From: Isoetes taiwanensis
Taxonomy: Eukaryota; Streptophyta; Lycopodiopsida; Isoetales; Isoetaceae
Length of the DNA stretch: 64,000 bases
Direction of reading: 5' to 3'
Assembly (NCBI GenBank): GCA_021234155.1
Contig: JAJEKV010000018.1
Span: 16,809,415-16,873,414 of the forward strand
A model generated the notes under the pieces. It was not told the origin of the DNA. It was given only the letters and a program-made list of their open reading frames with translations, and made no database searches. A program made the position numbers and the translations under genes. Positions 1 to 10,603 of the stretch are shown piece by piece. Position 1 is the first letter of the stretch. Each line of letters opens with the position of its first letter.

Positions 1-1090
1 ATTGTCATAGATCTTCTGCTAGGTCAACTGGTCTTTACCATTTTTCCGGCCCTTTTACCTTAAATGCACCGTTTTAGGGTTTAGTTTTCTTTAATCCTGT
101 GGCCTCTATGCCCTCAACTATTATAATGTCCTTAGACCCTCGATGGTCATTTCTATGTAGCCTAGACCATATTATCTCTTATTAGAATACACAGGTCTGT
201 CTTAGTTTATTTAAACCCAACTTGTATGCTGAATCATGTTTGGTCTGACCATACCCATATGGATGTTTTAAACACTTACTATGTAGGTTATGAAGTATAT
301 CAAGACCAACTAATATAATTATCTCATTCACAGCCCTTCCACCTAAAGTGTTATGAGTGAGGAGCTAGAAGTCAAAATTAACTTTACATCTTGCACAAAA
401 AAAAAAAAAAAAGAGAGAGCCTGAGAAAAACTTGCATGTTGAGCGTTTGCTTACATGGGAACTAGTCCCCTAAGGGTAGACAAGCCACCTGGAGTTGCTC
501 TATGCACAAGGGGTTCGATACCCCTAGCTTGTAATTTCTGTTTGCAATCCAGCCATGCCATGCTCATTGCAAGTACTTCATCTTGATCCAGCTCAGTAAA
601 AAAGCACACAGGTAAACTTTATATGAACCAGTACTGTCATGATACATTAGAAGCGCATGTGAGGCCAATTCCATTTTGTGGTTAAGAAGCAAGCAGTCTA
701 ATTTAAGTATTGCTATAGTTAACTTGTGCTTTAGCCTTTTCTTTCAGAAATGCATGTGAGGCCAATTCCATTTTGTGGTTAAGAAGCAAGCAGTCTAAGT
801 CTAATTTAAGTACTGCTATAGTTAACTTGTGCTTGGCTTTTCTTTCATTTGAAATCACGCTTATTATGTAGGTAAAATCAGGAGGGTGCATATTTGAGTG
901 CACAAAGACTTGTGGTTGTGGTTTGTGTTGCTGCAGAATCTTGCTTGAATCTATTTCACACTTCCTAGTAGATTAGATGATTTGCTGGCTCAATGAAATT
1001 AGAAGGGGATTGTTTAATTTAAAAAGCTCATGTGAAGGTGCATATTGTTGTTTCATGCTATATTTTATTCAAGTTGTTTTACTGCTTGAC
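1..1090. other. AT-rich non-coding stretch
   Basis: No supportable gene. It holds a 16-17 bp A run near 398-414 followed by GAGAGAG, and a tRNA-like Pol III B-box match, GGTTCGATACC, near 513 (consensus GGTTCGANTCC). No convincing A box precedes the B box, so a SINE remnant is possible but unproven. A tandem duplication at 655-853 is listed separately. Confidence 0.5.
655..853. repeat. Tandem duplication, period about 97 bp
   Basis: Two adjacent copies both begin GCATGTGAGGCCAATTCC, at 655 and 752. They stay nearly identical through GTTAACTTGTGCTT and the CTTTTCTTTCA tail. The second copy carries a 6-bp insertion that duplicates GTCTAA. The high identity suggests a recent local duplication. 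No coding potential is seen. Confidence 0.85.
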
Positions 1091-1687
1091 AAGGCGACAT
1101 ACAAAAACCGGTGGCTAGGAAACTGAAGTTGGTGAAATCAAGCGAAGGGCACATAACAGGAACAATTATTATTCCTGTGCTCATAACTGATACAGTTTCT
1201 GATGTGAGGAGGAAATTAAAGCTTATTTTACACTCCTTGTTTAAAGGAATCTTTCTAGACAAAAAACCAGCTCCAGACCAATTCAAACGCTCATGTGGGT
1301 CTCAAGGACGAAGTAGAGGGGCCACAACTAAATCAAGAAGTGAACATTCAATCTTCTCTTGCAGTCCTTAATTCTCAATTACCGCGCGTAATGTTAAAGT
1401 CGTCTTCAATGGCTCATTCACCAGCAAAGCTGCAAGCATCTGTTTGCACATCTTTTGATGGAATATACACAAGGAAGCTACAGCGTGGACTTCAAAATAA
1501 TATCGGAAAGCAAATAACTGGGTCAAGGAGCAAGCAGACACCCAAGACTGCGCTAGATCAGAGAACGAGGGCAGACATATTATGCACAAGTAATATGGAC
1601 AGGCATGTTGCTAAAGGAGTAGGTGTTTGGCTTAGTGAAAGCACGAAAAGCTTGAAGCATATCAGACTGGCTTTATTTGAGAAATAA
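1090..1687 (+). pseudogene. Unrecognised coding relic with one frameshift
   Basis: One frame reads from about 1090 through residues LKLVKSSEGHITGTIIIP and VRRKLKLIL to DKKPAPDQF near 1285. The sense then continues in the next frame as NAHVGLKDEVEGP from about 1286 and ends at TAA 1685-1687. The two halves join smoothly through a single frameshift, so this looks like a 200-residue exon or gene that has lost its frame, or a sequencing error. I do not recognise the family. The C-terminal half is basic and rich in S, T, K and Q. The next 160 bases look like 3' UTR, and the L1 inserted into them. Confidence 0.4.
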
Positions 1688-1846
1688 CACCGTGAAAAGA
1701 AAGTTTGATGCAGTTGGTAGATCATGACTTAAAGACGAAATCCGTTTGTTATGCATGCATCCTTTGCTTAGATTTTTATACAATTATGGAAGAAAGGGAA
1801 CATTTTCCTCTTTGTGTAAGCTTTTGTATCTTAATTCATATAAAAG

Positions 1847-1862
1847 CATCTGAGGGCATTAT
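1847..1862. repeat. Target-site duplication, 3' side of L1
   Basis: The 16 bases match 7673-7688 exactly and abut the poly(A) tail of the minus-strand LINE, as expected of target-primed reverse transcription. Confidence 0.92.
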
Positions 1863-2103
1863 TTTTTTTTTTTTTTTTTTGAAGGACGTCAAGCTTTATT
1901 CACCAACTAGAAACCGAGCAACATAAATGCAAAGGCAGATTATAACCCCGGTGGACAAACCGATCCAACCGAAGCACAACCACCGCCTATGCAAAAGAAT
2001 GAATCTGAAGGTAAGTATGCCAGATGAGTACTTTCTTCTCTTGATCAAGAGAAGAACAATTGTAAGCCATAACAATTTTATCTTGCGCCCTTGAAGAACA
2101 ACC

Positions 2104-2439
2104 TCATCTGCAAAGATCTATGCCCTTAAAGATAAACAACCTCCTTCTCTTCAGATTGACCATAAAAGCCCGACCACATGCGAGATGAAAAGCTCGTTTC
2201 CGTTGTTTGGGCCAAGCATCAGGATAGATAGCAAGCAAAATTTGCTGGCTAGATCGAGACGTGCCAAAAAGGGTCAACAACCAAGACCATGCCTGCCGAA
2301 GCCTCTCACACAAGAAAAAACAATGCTCAATACTCTCAACCCTTTGCTGGCATAAAGGGCTGAGCTCTGAAATCCGATTATCCATTTTATGGACTAACAC
2401 ATTGACTACGAGGCATCTATGGATCACTTGCCACCACAA
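2104..2439 (-). pseudogene. zf-RVT C-terminal domain of L1 ORF2
   Basis: The zf-RVT signature is visible: WWQVIHRCLVVNVLVHKMDN, then CPLC degraded to SPLCQQRVESIEHCFFLCER, followed by QAWSWLLTLFGTS. The domain is typical of plant L1 ORF2 C-termini and probably binds the template RNA. The remaining 220 bases to the poly(A) tail are 3' UTR. Confidence 0.85.
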
Positions 2440-2463
2440 AACTACTACTTCGGGTGAAGCGAC

Positions 2464-2991
2464 TTATCCCATACCCATATCCAAACACTTTTCCATTGTG
2501 GGTGAGGGACTGAAGATGCCATCTATTAGATGGAGGCAGGGGATTTCAGAATGCACAAGCAATTTATACACAGAAGACACAAACCGCCCTGGCTGGATAT
2601 CCTGATGGCAACCCCATATGACTACCTCAATCTGTGGACCAGAATCCTGTGGCAACAATGCAGCAATATGATTCCAGATTACTCTGTCCCATCTGTACAA
2701 CAAGAACTTTGTTCTAAATGCTTCCCATGACATGAGATGATCAGACTCATACCAAGCTGCAATAGTATTGATACCAGCTGCTACCCATCGTCGTTGTGTC
2801 TTTGGATGAACAACCACACTTAGAGGCACATTCTCTGGAGTGTCCTGCAAAGGAATCCACCAGCATGGAGTGGACAACTGAAGACATGCCTCAGGATTAA
2901 TATGGAAAAGAGACCTGACAGTGTCCCAAGCCGCAAGCAACCCCTTTAGAAAGGGAGAAGCATTAGGATACGGATGCATATGATAAAGCAA
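2464..2991 (-). pseudogene. L1 ORF2 connection domain
   Basis: The 175-residue frame starts MLYHMHPYPNASPFLKGLLA and contains PKTQRRWVAAGINTIAAWYE and FLLYRWDRVIWNHIAALLPQ. It matches the sister LINE, which reads HPLTQRRWVLAGVVSIQAWY at the same place. It lies between the RT thumb and the zf-RVT tail, and frameshifts separate it from both. Confidence 0.75.
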
Positions 2992-3023
2992 AGCCCAAGG
3001 AAGGAGGGGGCTTAATGGAGGCC

Positions 3024-4331
3024 TTATGAAATGGGAGACAATCTTTGAATCGATTGCACCAACAACCTCAGGCCAGGAGAATCATCCTTACCAATGAAAA
3101 TCCTCCAAATGAACTTTGATATCATCACCTTGCTTTGGAGGTGAAAATCCAACATACCAAGACCACCAGCTGCCTTAGGTCTAATGCATTTCGCCCAAGC
3201 TACCTTGACCACTGCTCCTAACTCATTTCCACCCCAAATAAAATTTCTGACGATACGCACAATCTCCTCCATCTTACACTGCGGAGCTAGTAAAGCAGAC
3301 GCCATGTAGACATGAGTATTACTAAGAACACATTTAGCCACAGTGATTCTACCGGGCATGGACAGTTTAGCTGTATTCCACCAAAACAAGTGCTTTTGCA
3401 ACCCACTAATGATTTCATCCCAAGCATCTGAAGCAGAGACATGAATTCCAACTGGGATACCAAGCAACTTTGTGGTATTGCCATGCAGAAGAATCTTCCA
3501 AGGATAGTCCAAAATACAGGGAGGGATGGGACTGTCCAACGTCCACAAAGCTGTACATTTTTGCCACCCTACAAGAACTCCTGATGCTAAGGAGAATGTG
3601 TCTAATAATAGCTTAGCATTACGAAGATTCTCAGCCTCGGCATATTGGTTACATACCTCTTGAGAACCATCGTCCATTGGGAGGCCTTGAATAACGCCAT
3701 CTTGGGTAGCCACGGAGAAGAGCTGGGACAAGACTTCTGCCACAATTGTGAAAAGCAAGGGTGCTAAGGGACAACCCTGTCGAATTCCTCTACCCACTAC
3801 AAAAATATCCGATGGCTCGCCCTGGAAAAGGACAGTAGATCTGGCTGATGTATGGAGCTTCATGACATTCCTTGTGAATGACTCCCCAAACCCAAGTGCA
3901 AGAAGACACTTCTCCAAGAAGCCCCAATCAACACTATCGTAGGCTTTAGCAAAATCAAGCTTAAGATACACTGCTCTATGACCCTGTAACCGGGCCCAAT
4001 ATATTCCTTCATATGCAGCAGCCACATTGTTGAGAATACAACGACGAGGGAGAAAGCCAGATTGTGTTGACGAGATAGCGTCAGCCAAGATGTCTCGGAC
4101 TCTTTCTGCCAATGTCTTAGCAAAGATCTTGTACACAGAGGAAAGCAATGTAATAGGTCGCCAGTCAGAAATAGTCTTGGGTTCCTTGTTCTTTGGAATG
4201 AGAGAGATACAACCTGTATTCAAAATCTTATCAAGGCTCCTAAATCTCTGAAACTCACAAAAGGCATCATATATGTCATCCTCCAACCGGTCCAAAGACT
4301 TACGAAAAGAATTCAATAGGAAAGCCATCAA
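3024..4331 (-). pseudogene. L1 reverse transcriptase, catalytic box deleted
   Basis: This 435-residue open frame holds the non-LTR RT fingers and palm. Visible blocks are SLIPKNKEPKTISDWRPITL, TQSGFLPRRCILNNVAAAYE, YLKLDFAKAYDSVDW (first catalytic Asp) and GIRQGCPLAPLLFTIVAEVL. The YADD box should follow VCNQ, but the sequence reads VCNQYAEAENLRNAKLLLDT, an in-frame deletion that removes both catalytic aspartates. It continues through LVGWQKCTALWTLD and the thumb (KLLGIPVGIHV, FWWNTAKLSMPGRITVAK). The frame is open, but the enzyme would be dead. Confidence 0.9.
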
Positions 4332-4440
4332 GTCCGGGGCATTTATCCCTTTTCAAAGAGAGCCCATTTGCTTTTAAGTCCTCCTTCACAATATTAGACT
4401 CAAGAAGCAACCTACGCTCTTGAAACAATGCGACGCGACC

Positions 4441-4680
4441 TTAGTCAACACGACCAATTGCATGTCCTTCCCGAAAGGGCAATGGGTGTCGTGCAAAGAA
4501 TGAAGAAAAGTGATGATGAAGATATCGCTTAAGATTCACCGGATCGGAGATAAGAGCACCATCCGGCAAAGCACCAAAGAATGTATAGAAGTGGCGAAGT
4601 TTCCTTCTTCTTGCGGCAGCAAAAAAGAACCAGGGTACATCTATCACCGTCCTTGAACCCTTTGCAACCCCCGCCTTCAC
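4441..4680 (-). pseudogene. L1 ORF2 linker between endonuclease and RT
   Basis: Residues FFAAARRRKLRHFYTFFGAL and LISDPVNLKRYLHHHF match the region that precedes the RT in the sister LINE, where the same segment reads RRRMTSTMSSLLLPNGSVLI. The piece ends in PLPFREGHA and is separated from the RT ORF at 4331 by a frameshift. Confidence 0.6.
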
Positions 4681-4699
4681 TTTGGCTTGATGAACTTTT

Positions 4700-5489
4700 T
4701 ACGGTTTCTATAGCCTTGATTCGAGAAAATAACTCCTTTTCTCGACTCCATTAGTATGGCCCGAAGCGCCGAGTACTTCTAATTCTGGTACAATGCGGTC
4801 AATAGCCCTCTAGCTTCAGACTCGACTCTCCCATATTCTTTTGCAAATGACTTCCCTTTGCAGACAACTTATTTGCAACAACCCGAACATGCCCCTACGA
4901 GGTGAGAAGGCCGAGACCAAGCCCGACTACACCCAACTTTGAACTCATCATCCTCCGGTACTTGCAATTGCTTTAAAGTAGGTCTGGTAGGTCGATGACA
5001 ATTAGCCCATCATTAGTTAGAAGTTGTGGATTATGATCGGATTACTGAGAGCTATCGGAAGATTTGAGCGGCGAAAATCCGCTAGCCCGAGCGGTTTGCA
5101 CAAGTATTAAAGTATCCTCTATCATGCCTTGCATAAGCTCGCCGACTCTGTCCAACCATTACACCACGTAAAGGGGTGATCACCATCAATCTCCATAAAA
5201 GGCGACCATCATGTAAAAGGCGTAGCCATTGCTCTCGCTCGAATCCTTGCACCACTTGAGCAGCGACCACTTCTATCTCTTTCCAACTCGACCATATTGA
5301 AGTCGCCAACGAGCAACCATGCAACATTTTGTCCAAGGAGAACTTTACTCCTCGGAGTTGCCCCCACAAAGCACCCCGACGAGGTCTATTATGAGCATAC
5401 ACATTTATCAAACCCCATTCTTGGCCCTTATCTTTCCATTTGATTATTATCCACCGCTTAGAACCTATCTGTTTGAGTGAAAGTGACAT
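4700..5489 (-). pseudogene. L1 ORF2 endonuclease domain relic
   Basis: The open piece 5489-5082 reads MSLSLKQIGSKRWIIIKWKD then WGLINVYAHNRP, the central strand of an exonuclease-endonuclease-phosphatase fold as found in plant L1 ORF2. A short way on, a different frame gives DKMLHGCSLVGDFNMVELE, the GDFN catalytic region. The domain is therefore split by frameshifts and cannot nick DNA. Downstream of it (about 4700-5080) the reading is too eroded to follow. Confidence 0.6.
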
Positions 5490-6546
5490 CCTGAGATGAC
5501 TTCCATCACGGTAAGCACACCAGCCTTAGATGCATCGCGGCCAGACACCAAGACATTATAGTCGATCCAAATACATTAGCTACTTTATGTACATCACCAC
5601 GGCGGCATTTATGCTCTTGGAGGCAACAAAAGGTCGTGAGAAAACTTAGGCGGTAAAGAGACAACCTCGGCTTCTTTTACTTGGGGAAGAAGCCACTCCC
5701 CTCACATTCCAAGACAACGGGTTCATGTGGCCAAGATATTATGCTCCACCTCCATACCAATAGAGCCGACCTCAACCATGTCCATCTCAAGATGGTTTCA
5801 AGGGAGGTCAGCCCACCTCGCCCACGGAAATTGGCAAGGGGAGCCTCCTCTGTTCCACCCTTCCATTGTTTTGTTCAAGACTTGGTGAGGGAGAGCCTCC
5901 CTCTGCTCTACCCCCCCATTATTTTGTTGGGTGGCGGCAAGGGAGAGCCTCCTCTCTGCTCCACCCTTCCATGCAAATTATCGAATCGCTCATGACATGT
6001 GACACATGTTGACTAGCCTTATTGCGTGCACTCTTTTCCAATTAACATTTGTCCATCCCTCTTGGGCATTTTCATGATGTTCTTGAACACTTTCATGCCG
6101 CTCTTGCAATTCCCGGATCTTTCAGTAACTTAGCCCTAGCATCCTCTTCAAAAGCGGGAGTATGCACAATCTTACGTGGGATAGTGGTTTTAGCAACAGA
6201 TGGAGTAGCAACAATGTGAGGTCGCAGAGCATTGGCGTAAGGGACAACGAGAGGGTAATGGAGACACATGAGTAGGTAGGAGGCACGGAGGAAGAAGGGA
6301 CCATTGCGAGGCGATCTCTTTTAGCACTAAAATTTGCAAATAAAGCAAGTTGAGGGAAATAAATCAGCAAGTCGAGGGGCCATTAAGCAACCGCAAAGCA
6401 TACTTGAAAAGATAGGGCCACTTTTCACAACCCACGGTCGGGGAAGACCGGCGACCCGGAAGGAAGAGAAACACAAATTTTAGCACCATCAACAATAGAA
6501 TGGGCGGATGAGTACCCGGACCATTAGCTTAATACCGATAAGAAAC

Positions 6547-7434
6547 TCAGGCACCAAGAGATCGGGGAGGAAGATTAGGAATAGAAAACCAACATGGCAT
6601 CCTAAGAGCAGGAGTCATACCGGGGAGAAAATCCCGGTAGTAAGGCTGGTACAAAATATAATCACTCCACATTGGGTCCACACCACGTGCCACCGGTTGC
6701 TCAACAAACCCACAAAGATCATCAAAAGCGATCAAAAGAACTTCTTATCCAAAGATCTTTAAAAATACGATAAGGTGGCAACCCTAATCTCAGAAGATGA
6801 CCAACCAACCAATAGCCAAGCTTCCTACTATCAAGAAATGCTCCAGTATATTGACCAACCACACTAAACGACAACAAGTTACTAATACACTTCTTGTGTA
6901 AGTCATGATCAATCTCGACCACATTGTACCCAGACGCTTGAAGAGTATTCTTACACATTTCAGGCTGATAGAAAACTTCAACAGAAGGTGGCGAAGTTCA
7001 ACTGTGTCTCCTTTGCTCGCGAACTCACCCAAAAGATTACTAAGATCTCTTTTATTATCCTGAATCATCACATCAATAGCTGTAGCAACACGCCCAGCAG
7101 ACGTAGTTGAAGACAAGTCCTTCTTGATCCAATCACTAAAGCGCTCCCTGCTAGCATTTACTCCAGAAGTTGAGGACCTCCAAGGAAGTGGACGGGACTG
7201 ATCTTTGTTAGAATTGACACCCGCTGGCGCCGAGGCACCATCCACAGAAGCATTACCGCTATTCAAAGCACTTGTACTCTTGATTGCACCCATTAGGGGT
7301 GCCAAAACAGGAAAATCAGCATCTTGAAAGACATTCTCACTATAAGCCAAAGGGTTAACATGCAATGCCAAATTTGCCCCCTGCACCGGCATGGATACAT
7401 GAGGTTTTGCAGGCAGCTTGGAAGTTGACGCCAT
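6547..7434 (-). pseudogene. L1 ORF1 (gag-like) relic, frameshifted
   Basis: The first piece, 7434-6790, opens MASTSKLPAKPHVSM and is rich in A, S, P and N. Near 6960 the sense shifts to the frame of 6958-6722 (CKNTLQASGYNVVEIDHDL, then VVGQYTGAFLDSRKLGYWLV), and again to 6735-6547. The middle part resembles the N-terminal nucleic-acid-binding region (DUF4283 type) of plant L1 ORF1 proteins. The role would be RNA packaging of the LINE. At least two frameshifts mean no functional protein. The family call rests on position and general character; the frame changes are seen directly. Confidence 0.6.
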
Positions 7435-7672
7435 AGAGCCGAAACTGTCAGGGCCGAAAAGGCAATCAGCCGGAACCTAAAACCTGCGATGCCACACACC
7501 GTTGGAAAGAGCTCTGAATCAGCTTTCCAACGAGCCAAAGAACACCGTAATCCGAGGTCTGTAGCTCAAGATATAAGCACAAACGTAAAGCAGCCTCCGG
7601 CAGAAACCCTAGGGCGCATCCATCTCTCCTTCCAGCCTTCCCCAAGCATTTCCTCTAAATCCTGGTTATTCT

Positions 7673-7688
7673 CATCTGAGGGCATTAT
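7673..7688. repeat. Target-site duplication, 5' side of L1
   Basis: Exact match to 1847-1862. It fixes the 5' end of the LINE at 7672 and shows that the empty site read straight from 1862 into GCCTGAAGAGC. Confidence 0.92.
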
Positions 7689-8518
7689 GCCTGAAGAGCT
7701 TGTTTGATTGAAGTGTAAAAGAATTGGCTTAAATAGCACCACTGCAAGAAATGAACTAGGAACCTAAGCTCGGCATTGTCAATACATTCTAAGTTTTAAA
7801 ATTTGTTTCATCATCATAACGGTTTCAGAATGAAGTTTAGCCAATCAAATGTAACTATCTTTTTATAAATGACCCCAATTTTGGAAATTATACTTTCGAT
7901 GCTAAACTTTCCACAATTTGTTTTGTATTGGGGAAGGGTATTCTTGCAAGGGTTTAGACTATGATTTGGGTATGGTATTGTATTGAAATCTGTATATTTT
8001 AGTGAGAACGACGATTTTGTTTGGTTTTTTACATCATGTTTCTATTTTGGATTATTTGGGATGCTTTTTTTTTGTGGTGGTGCTTCAACTCCAGAGGCAT
8101 GAGCCTACATGAGTGAAGGCAATGGCGGGCAACAACACAATCAGTGCCAACAACATAATGGCAACCACCAGGACCATTCTCATGGGATTTCAACATTAAC
8201 GCCCTACGACAAAACAACACCATCTCGAACCTCCATGCCGCAACGCCCGTCCTTACCCAACAAGTCAAGGCCCACAAAAGCGCTCCATGCCATTCCTCGA
8301 CCACAGGCATCGAACACTGCTACTGGAGCGACTACGACGGGCATACATAGCATTCACTTGAAGAAGTCCACAATGTCTAAAACTGCCCAGTGGGCTTAGC
8401 CTAATTAATATGAAGTTATCACTATTTTCTCTTTCCTTCCATAGCTTCTTAAATCACACTAAAAACTTTTAGGCTAAGAAAACCAAACTTTGTGTTCATA
8501 TCATTCATAAGCCTCCAC

Positions 8519-8559
<41 letters not shown>

Positions 8560-8914
8560 ACCAAGGCGAAGCGCAAAAAGAAAAATACGAAAACACACTC
8601 TCGGGTCACTGGAGGGCAACCCCTCGTGCGCAGCACCTTGTTTTATGAATGCTTCTTCGCCATATTCATGCTACATATTCCAAATAAGATTAAAACAGCA
8701 AACATTGTTAGCAAACAAAAAAGCAATATCTGGCATTGGCGTACCAAATCTGTTGAATGAAGACAGAGCAAGACGGATGAACAAGACGGATCGACAACAA
8801 CACCACCAAAACTTTTCAGAGAACAGGACTTTTCTCGTCTCATGCATATGAATGAAAAGGTCGTAATAACAACCGTTAGATTGTTGAAGATAATCCAGAT
8901 CAACGCTCCAAAAA
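7689..8914. other. No gene seen; long A tract
   Basis: No frame here resembles a protein. A pure run of about 37 A at 8522-8558 could be the tail of an unrecognised plus-strand retro-insertion, but no target duplication was found. The lysine-rich ORF across it is an artefact. Confidence 0.5.
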
Positions 8915-9040
8915 AGCCGCACTCTAGAAATACTATTTAGTAAGGCCCAATGAATGCAACATTAAAATCATAGGAAAACCATGCCAAAAAGCGTATAAAA
9001 TCACAAAAAAAACCCCTGTTATAATGCTAGATATTCTCTT
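8915..9040. repeat. Dispersed repeat copy (GCACTCTAGA ... CCCCTGTTATAATGC)
   Basis: It starts GCACTCTAGAAATACTATTT and ends CCCCTGTTATAATGCTAGAT. The same 120-bp block recurs at 12840-12960, in the left arm of the long inverted repeat (35510-35635) and, inverted, in its right arm (35988-36100). It is a multicopy family, probably a transposon terminus. Confidence 0.75.
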
Positions 9041-9059
9041 GCTTTCCTGCACGTCCTAG

Positions 9060-9281
9060 TCACTTCTGCCCTGCTTGGGTCTATTTTTGCTCAGTTCTTA
9101 TTGTTTTGGTATTGCTTATGTTCCATTTTTATACTGTTTCTAGGATGGGCCTTTGCCCCCCGTTTTGGTTCGGGCTTATGCCCCTCTTTTCTGTATTGGG
9201 TCCTATAGCCCGATTGGGTTTCCGCGGACGATAAAATCTCTTATCTTATCTTATCTTATCTTATCTTATCTTATCTTATCT

Positions 9282-9310
<29 letters not shown>
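9060..9310 (+). repeat. LINE-like 3' UTR ending in a (TTATC)14 array
   Basis: The sequence alternates GGGCCTTTGCCCCCC, CGGGCTTATGCCCCTC and AGCCCGATTGGG, then runs into 14 perfect TTATC units (9241-9310). Plant LINEs and related retroelements can end in such short tandem tails, so this may be the 3' end of a heavily truncated plus-strand copy. The microsatellite is certain; its origin is inference. Confidence 0.5.
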
Positions 9311-9314
<4 letters not shown>

Positions 9315-10100
9315 TTTCATGGTCATATTTTCTCCTCTCAAATACCTCTTGGCCATTTGAGCTCTTTCCAAATTTTTCTGATCTCTTATTGCAGAGGACC
9401 ATGCAATCAATTTTAAACCCACAATCTACTTAGCTTGCATAAATAAAATCATTTAGCTTCATTTCTGACACAATTGTGTTAGTTGAAAGTGGAGAGCATT
9501 CACGTTTTAAATCTCTACTTATTGATGGTTTTCAGCTATAACAGATCGAATAGCTCCCGTCATGCCATACTGGACCATTCTACATATGCTAGTAGACTGT
9601 CACTTTTGCCAAGAGTTACAACAAGAGATTATGACCAGTTTTACATCGGTGCATCATTTGACTTTATAATAGCAAGATTTTTCTTGAATGTTCATTGGAA
9701 TCTTGCAAGCAAGCCATTTCAAAGCACTATTCTTTGCAATTTGCAGCTAATGCTTCAGAATATTATTCATGGATACAATCTTCAATGGACACACCATAGT
9801 TCTCCTTTAATACATAGATGGAGATTAGTCATGGAATGTTTTCAATTTAATATTTATGAGGTATTGGAAGAACCAATTTGTACTGGCAGAACCAATCTGT
9901 GCCACATACGAATGACAATGCGTAAGTAAGATATTATATCTAGTATGTAGATATGCATGCATATGCCTATTCCAAATAGTTACTATTTCATTGTATCTGA
10001 AAGGCTACGATTTGTAACTCTTTGTGGGTAATCTAAATGGTAAATATCAGGGTTCAAATCCCTAGGCCCTTTGGGTTATCTAATATAATTGACAAAATAG
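9311..10100. other. No gene seen; possible SINE box
   Basis: The open frame at 9483-9929 has no recognisable domain and is probably chance. Near 10051 GGGTTCAAATCCC is an excellent Pol III B box, preceded by TCTAAATGGTAA, which recalls the A box of the SINEs near 33.5 kb. At most this is a SINE remnant. Confidence 0.35.
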
Positions 10101-10560
10101 GTGTCATAGATTAAAAGAAAATGATGAAAAGTTATCTAAAGGATGTCACAAAACATGATAATAAATTGCCAAAAAGAAAAATATATCTAAAATTTGACAA
10201 AAAAAAAAAACCATTAAACAATTGCCAAGAAAAGTGACAAAAAAAGAGCATAAAATATAAGAAAATAAGTGTCAAAATTTTGTGAAGAAATTGCCAAATA
10301 TGTGTCAAAGAATTGCCAAAAAAATAACAAAAAGTGATCGAGAATATGACACAAAAAGAACAATAAATTGCCAAAACAGTAACCTAAAATATGACAAAAT
10401 CGGTGTCAAAAAATTGCCAAGAAAAGTGACAAAAATAACCTAAAATATGGCAAAATGCGTGTCAAAAAAATTACCAAAAGAAGTGACAAAAAAGTGACGA
10501 TGTATTGTCATTGATTTTTGACATATTTATGGTCACATGTTTGTCACTTCTTTGGAATTT
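10100..10560. repeat. Dense array of TGACA / TGTCA / TTGCCA motifs
   Basis: About 450 bp are built from short A-rich units in which TGACAAAA, GTGTCAAA and ATTGCCAA alternate. The clearest period is 56-57 bp, near 10383-10495, where CCTAAAATATG(A/G)CAAAAT, GTGTCAAAAA, (T)TACCAA/TTGCCAA and AGTGACAAAAA occur twice in the same order. The array ends by inverting: ATTGTCATTG, TTTTTGACAT, GGTCAC, TTTGTCACTTC. It has no coding capacity. It resembles the subterminal motif arrays of DNA transposons. Confidence 0.7.
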
Positions 10561-10603
10561 GTAGTAGTCTACAAAGTGTCAAAAGAACTGACAATAAACC
10601 CAT

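Larger units (their letters stand above)
1863..7672 (-). mobile_element. Full-length but decayed L1-type LINE with 16-bp TSD
   Basis: The minus-strand element ends in a poly(A) tail, read as a T run at 1862-1880. It is bounded by a perfect 16-bp duplication CATCTGAGGGCATTAT at 1847-1862 and 7673-7688, so both ends are preserved (about 5.8 kb). Order on the minus strand: ORF1 (7434-6547), endonuclease (about 5490-4700), reverse transcriptase (4331-3024), connection domain (2991-2464) and zf-RVT tail (2439-2104). Every ORF is broken by frameshifts. The stretch 4340-6500 is far more eroded than the RT. A sister copy of the same family lies at 52300-55187. Confidence 0.93.

Noticed and set aside
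455-535. Possible tRNA gene (B-box-like GGTTCGATACC)
   Set aside because: No A box, anticodon arm or cloverleaf can be drawn; at most a SINE remnant.
8492-8851. Lysine-rich ORF
   Set aside because: It reads through a 37-base A tract; no protein features beyond it.
9153-9416. ORF with LSYLI repeats
   Set aside because: It is the translation of the (TTATC)14 microsatellite.
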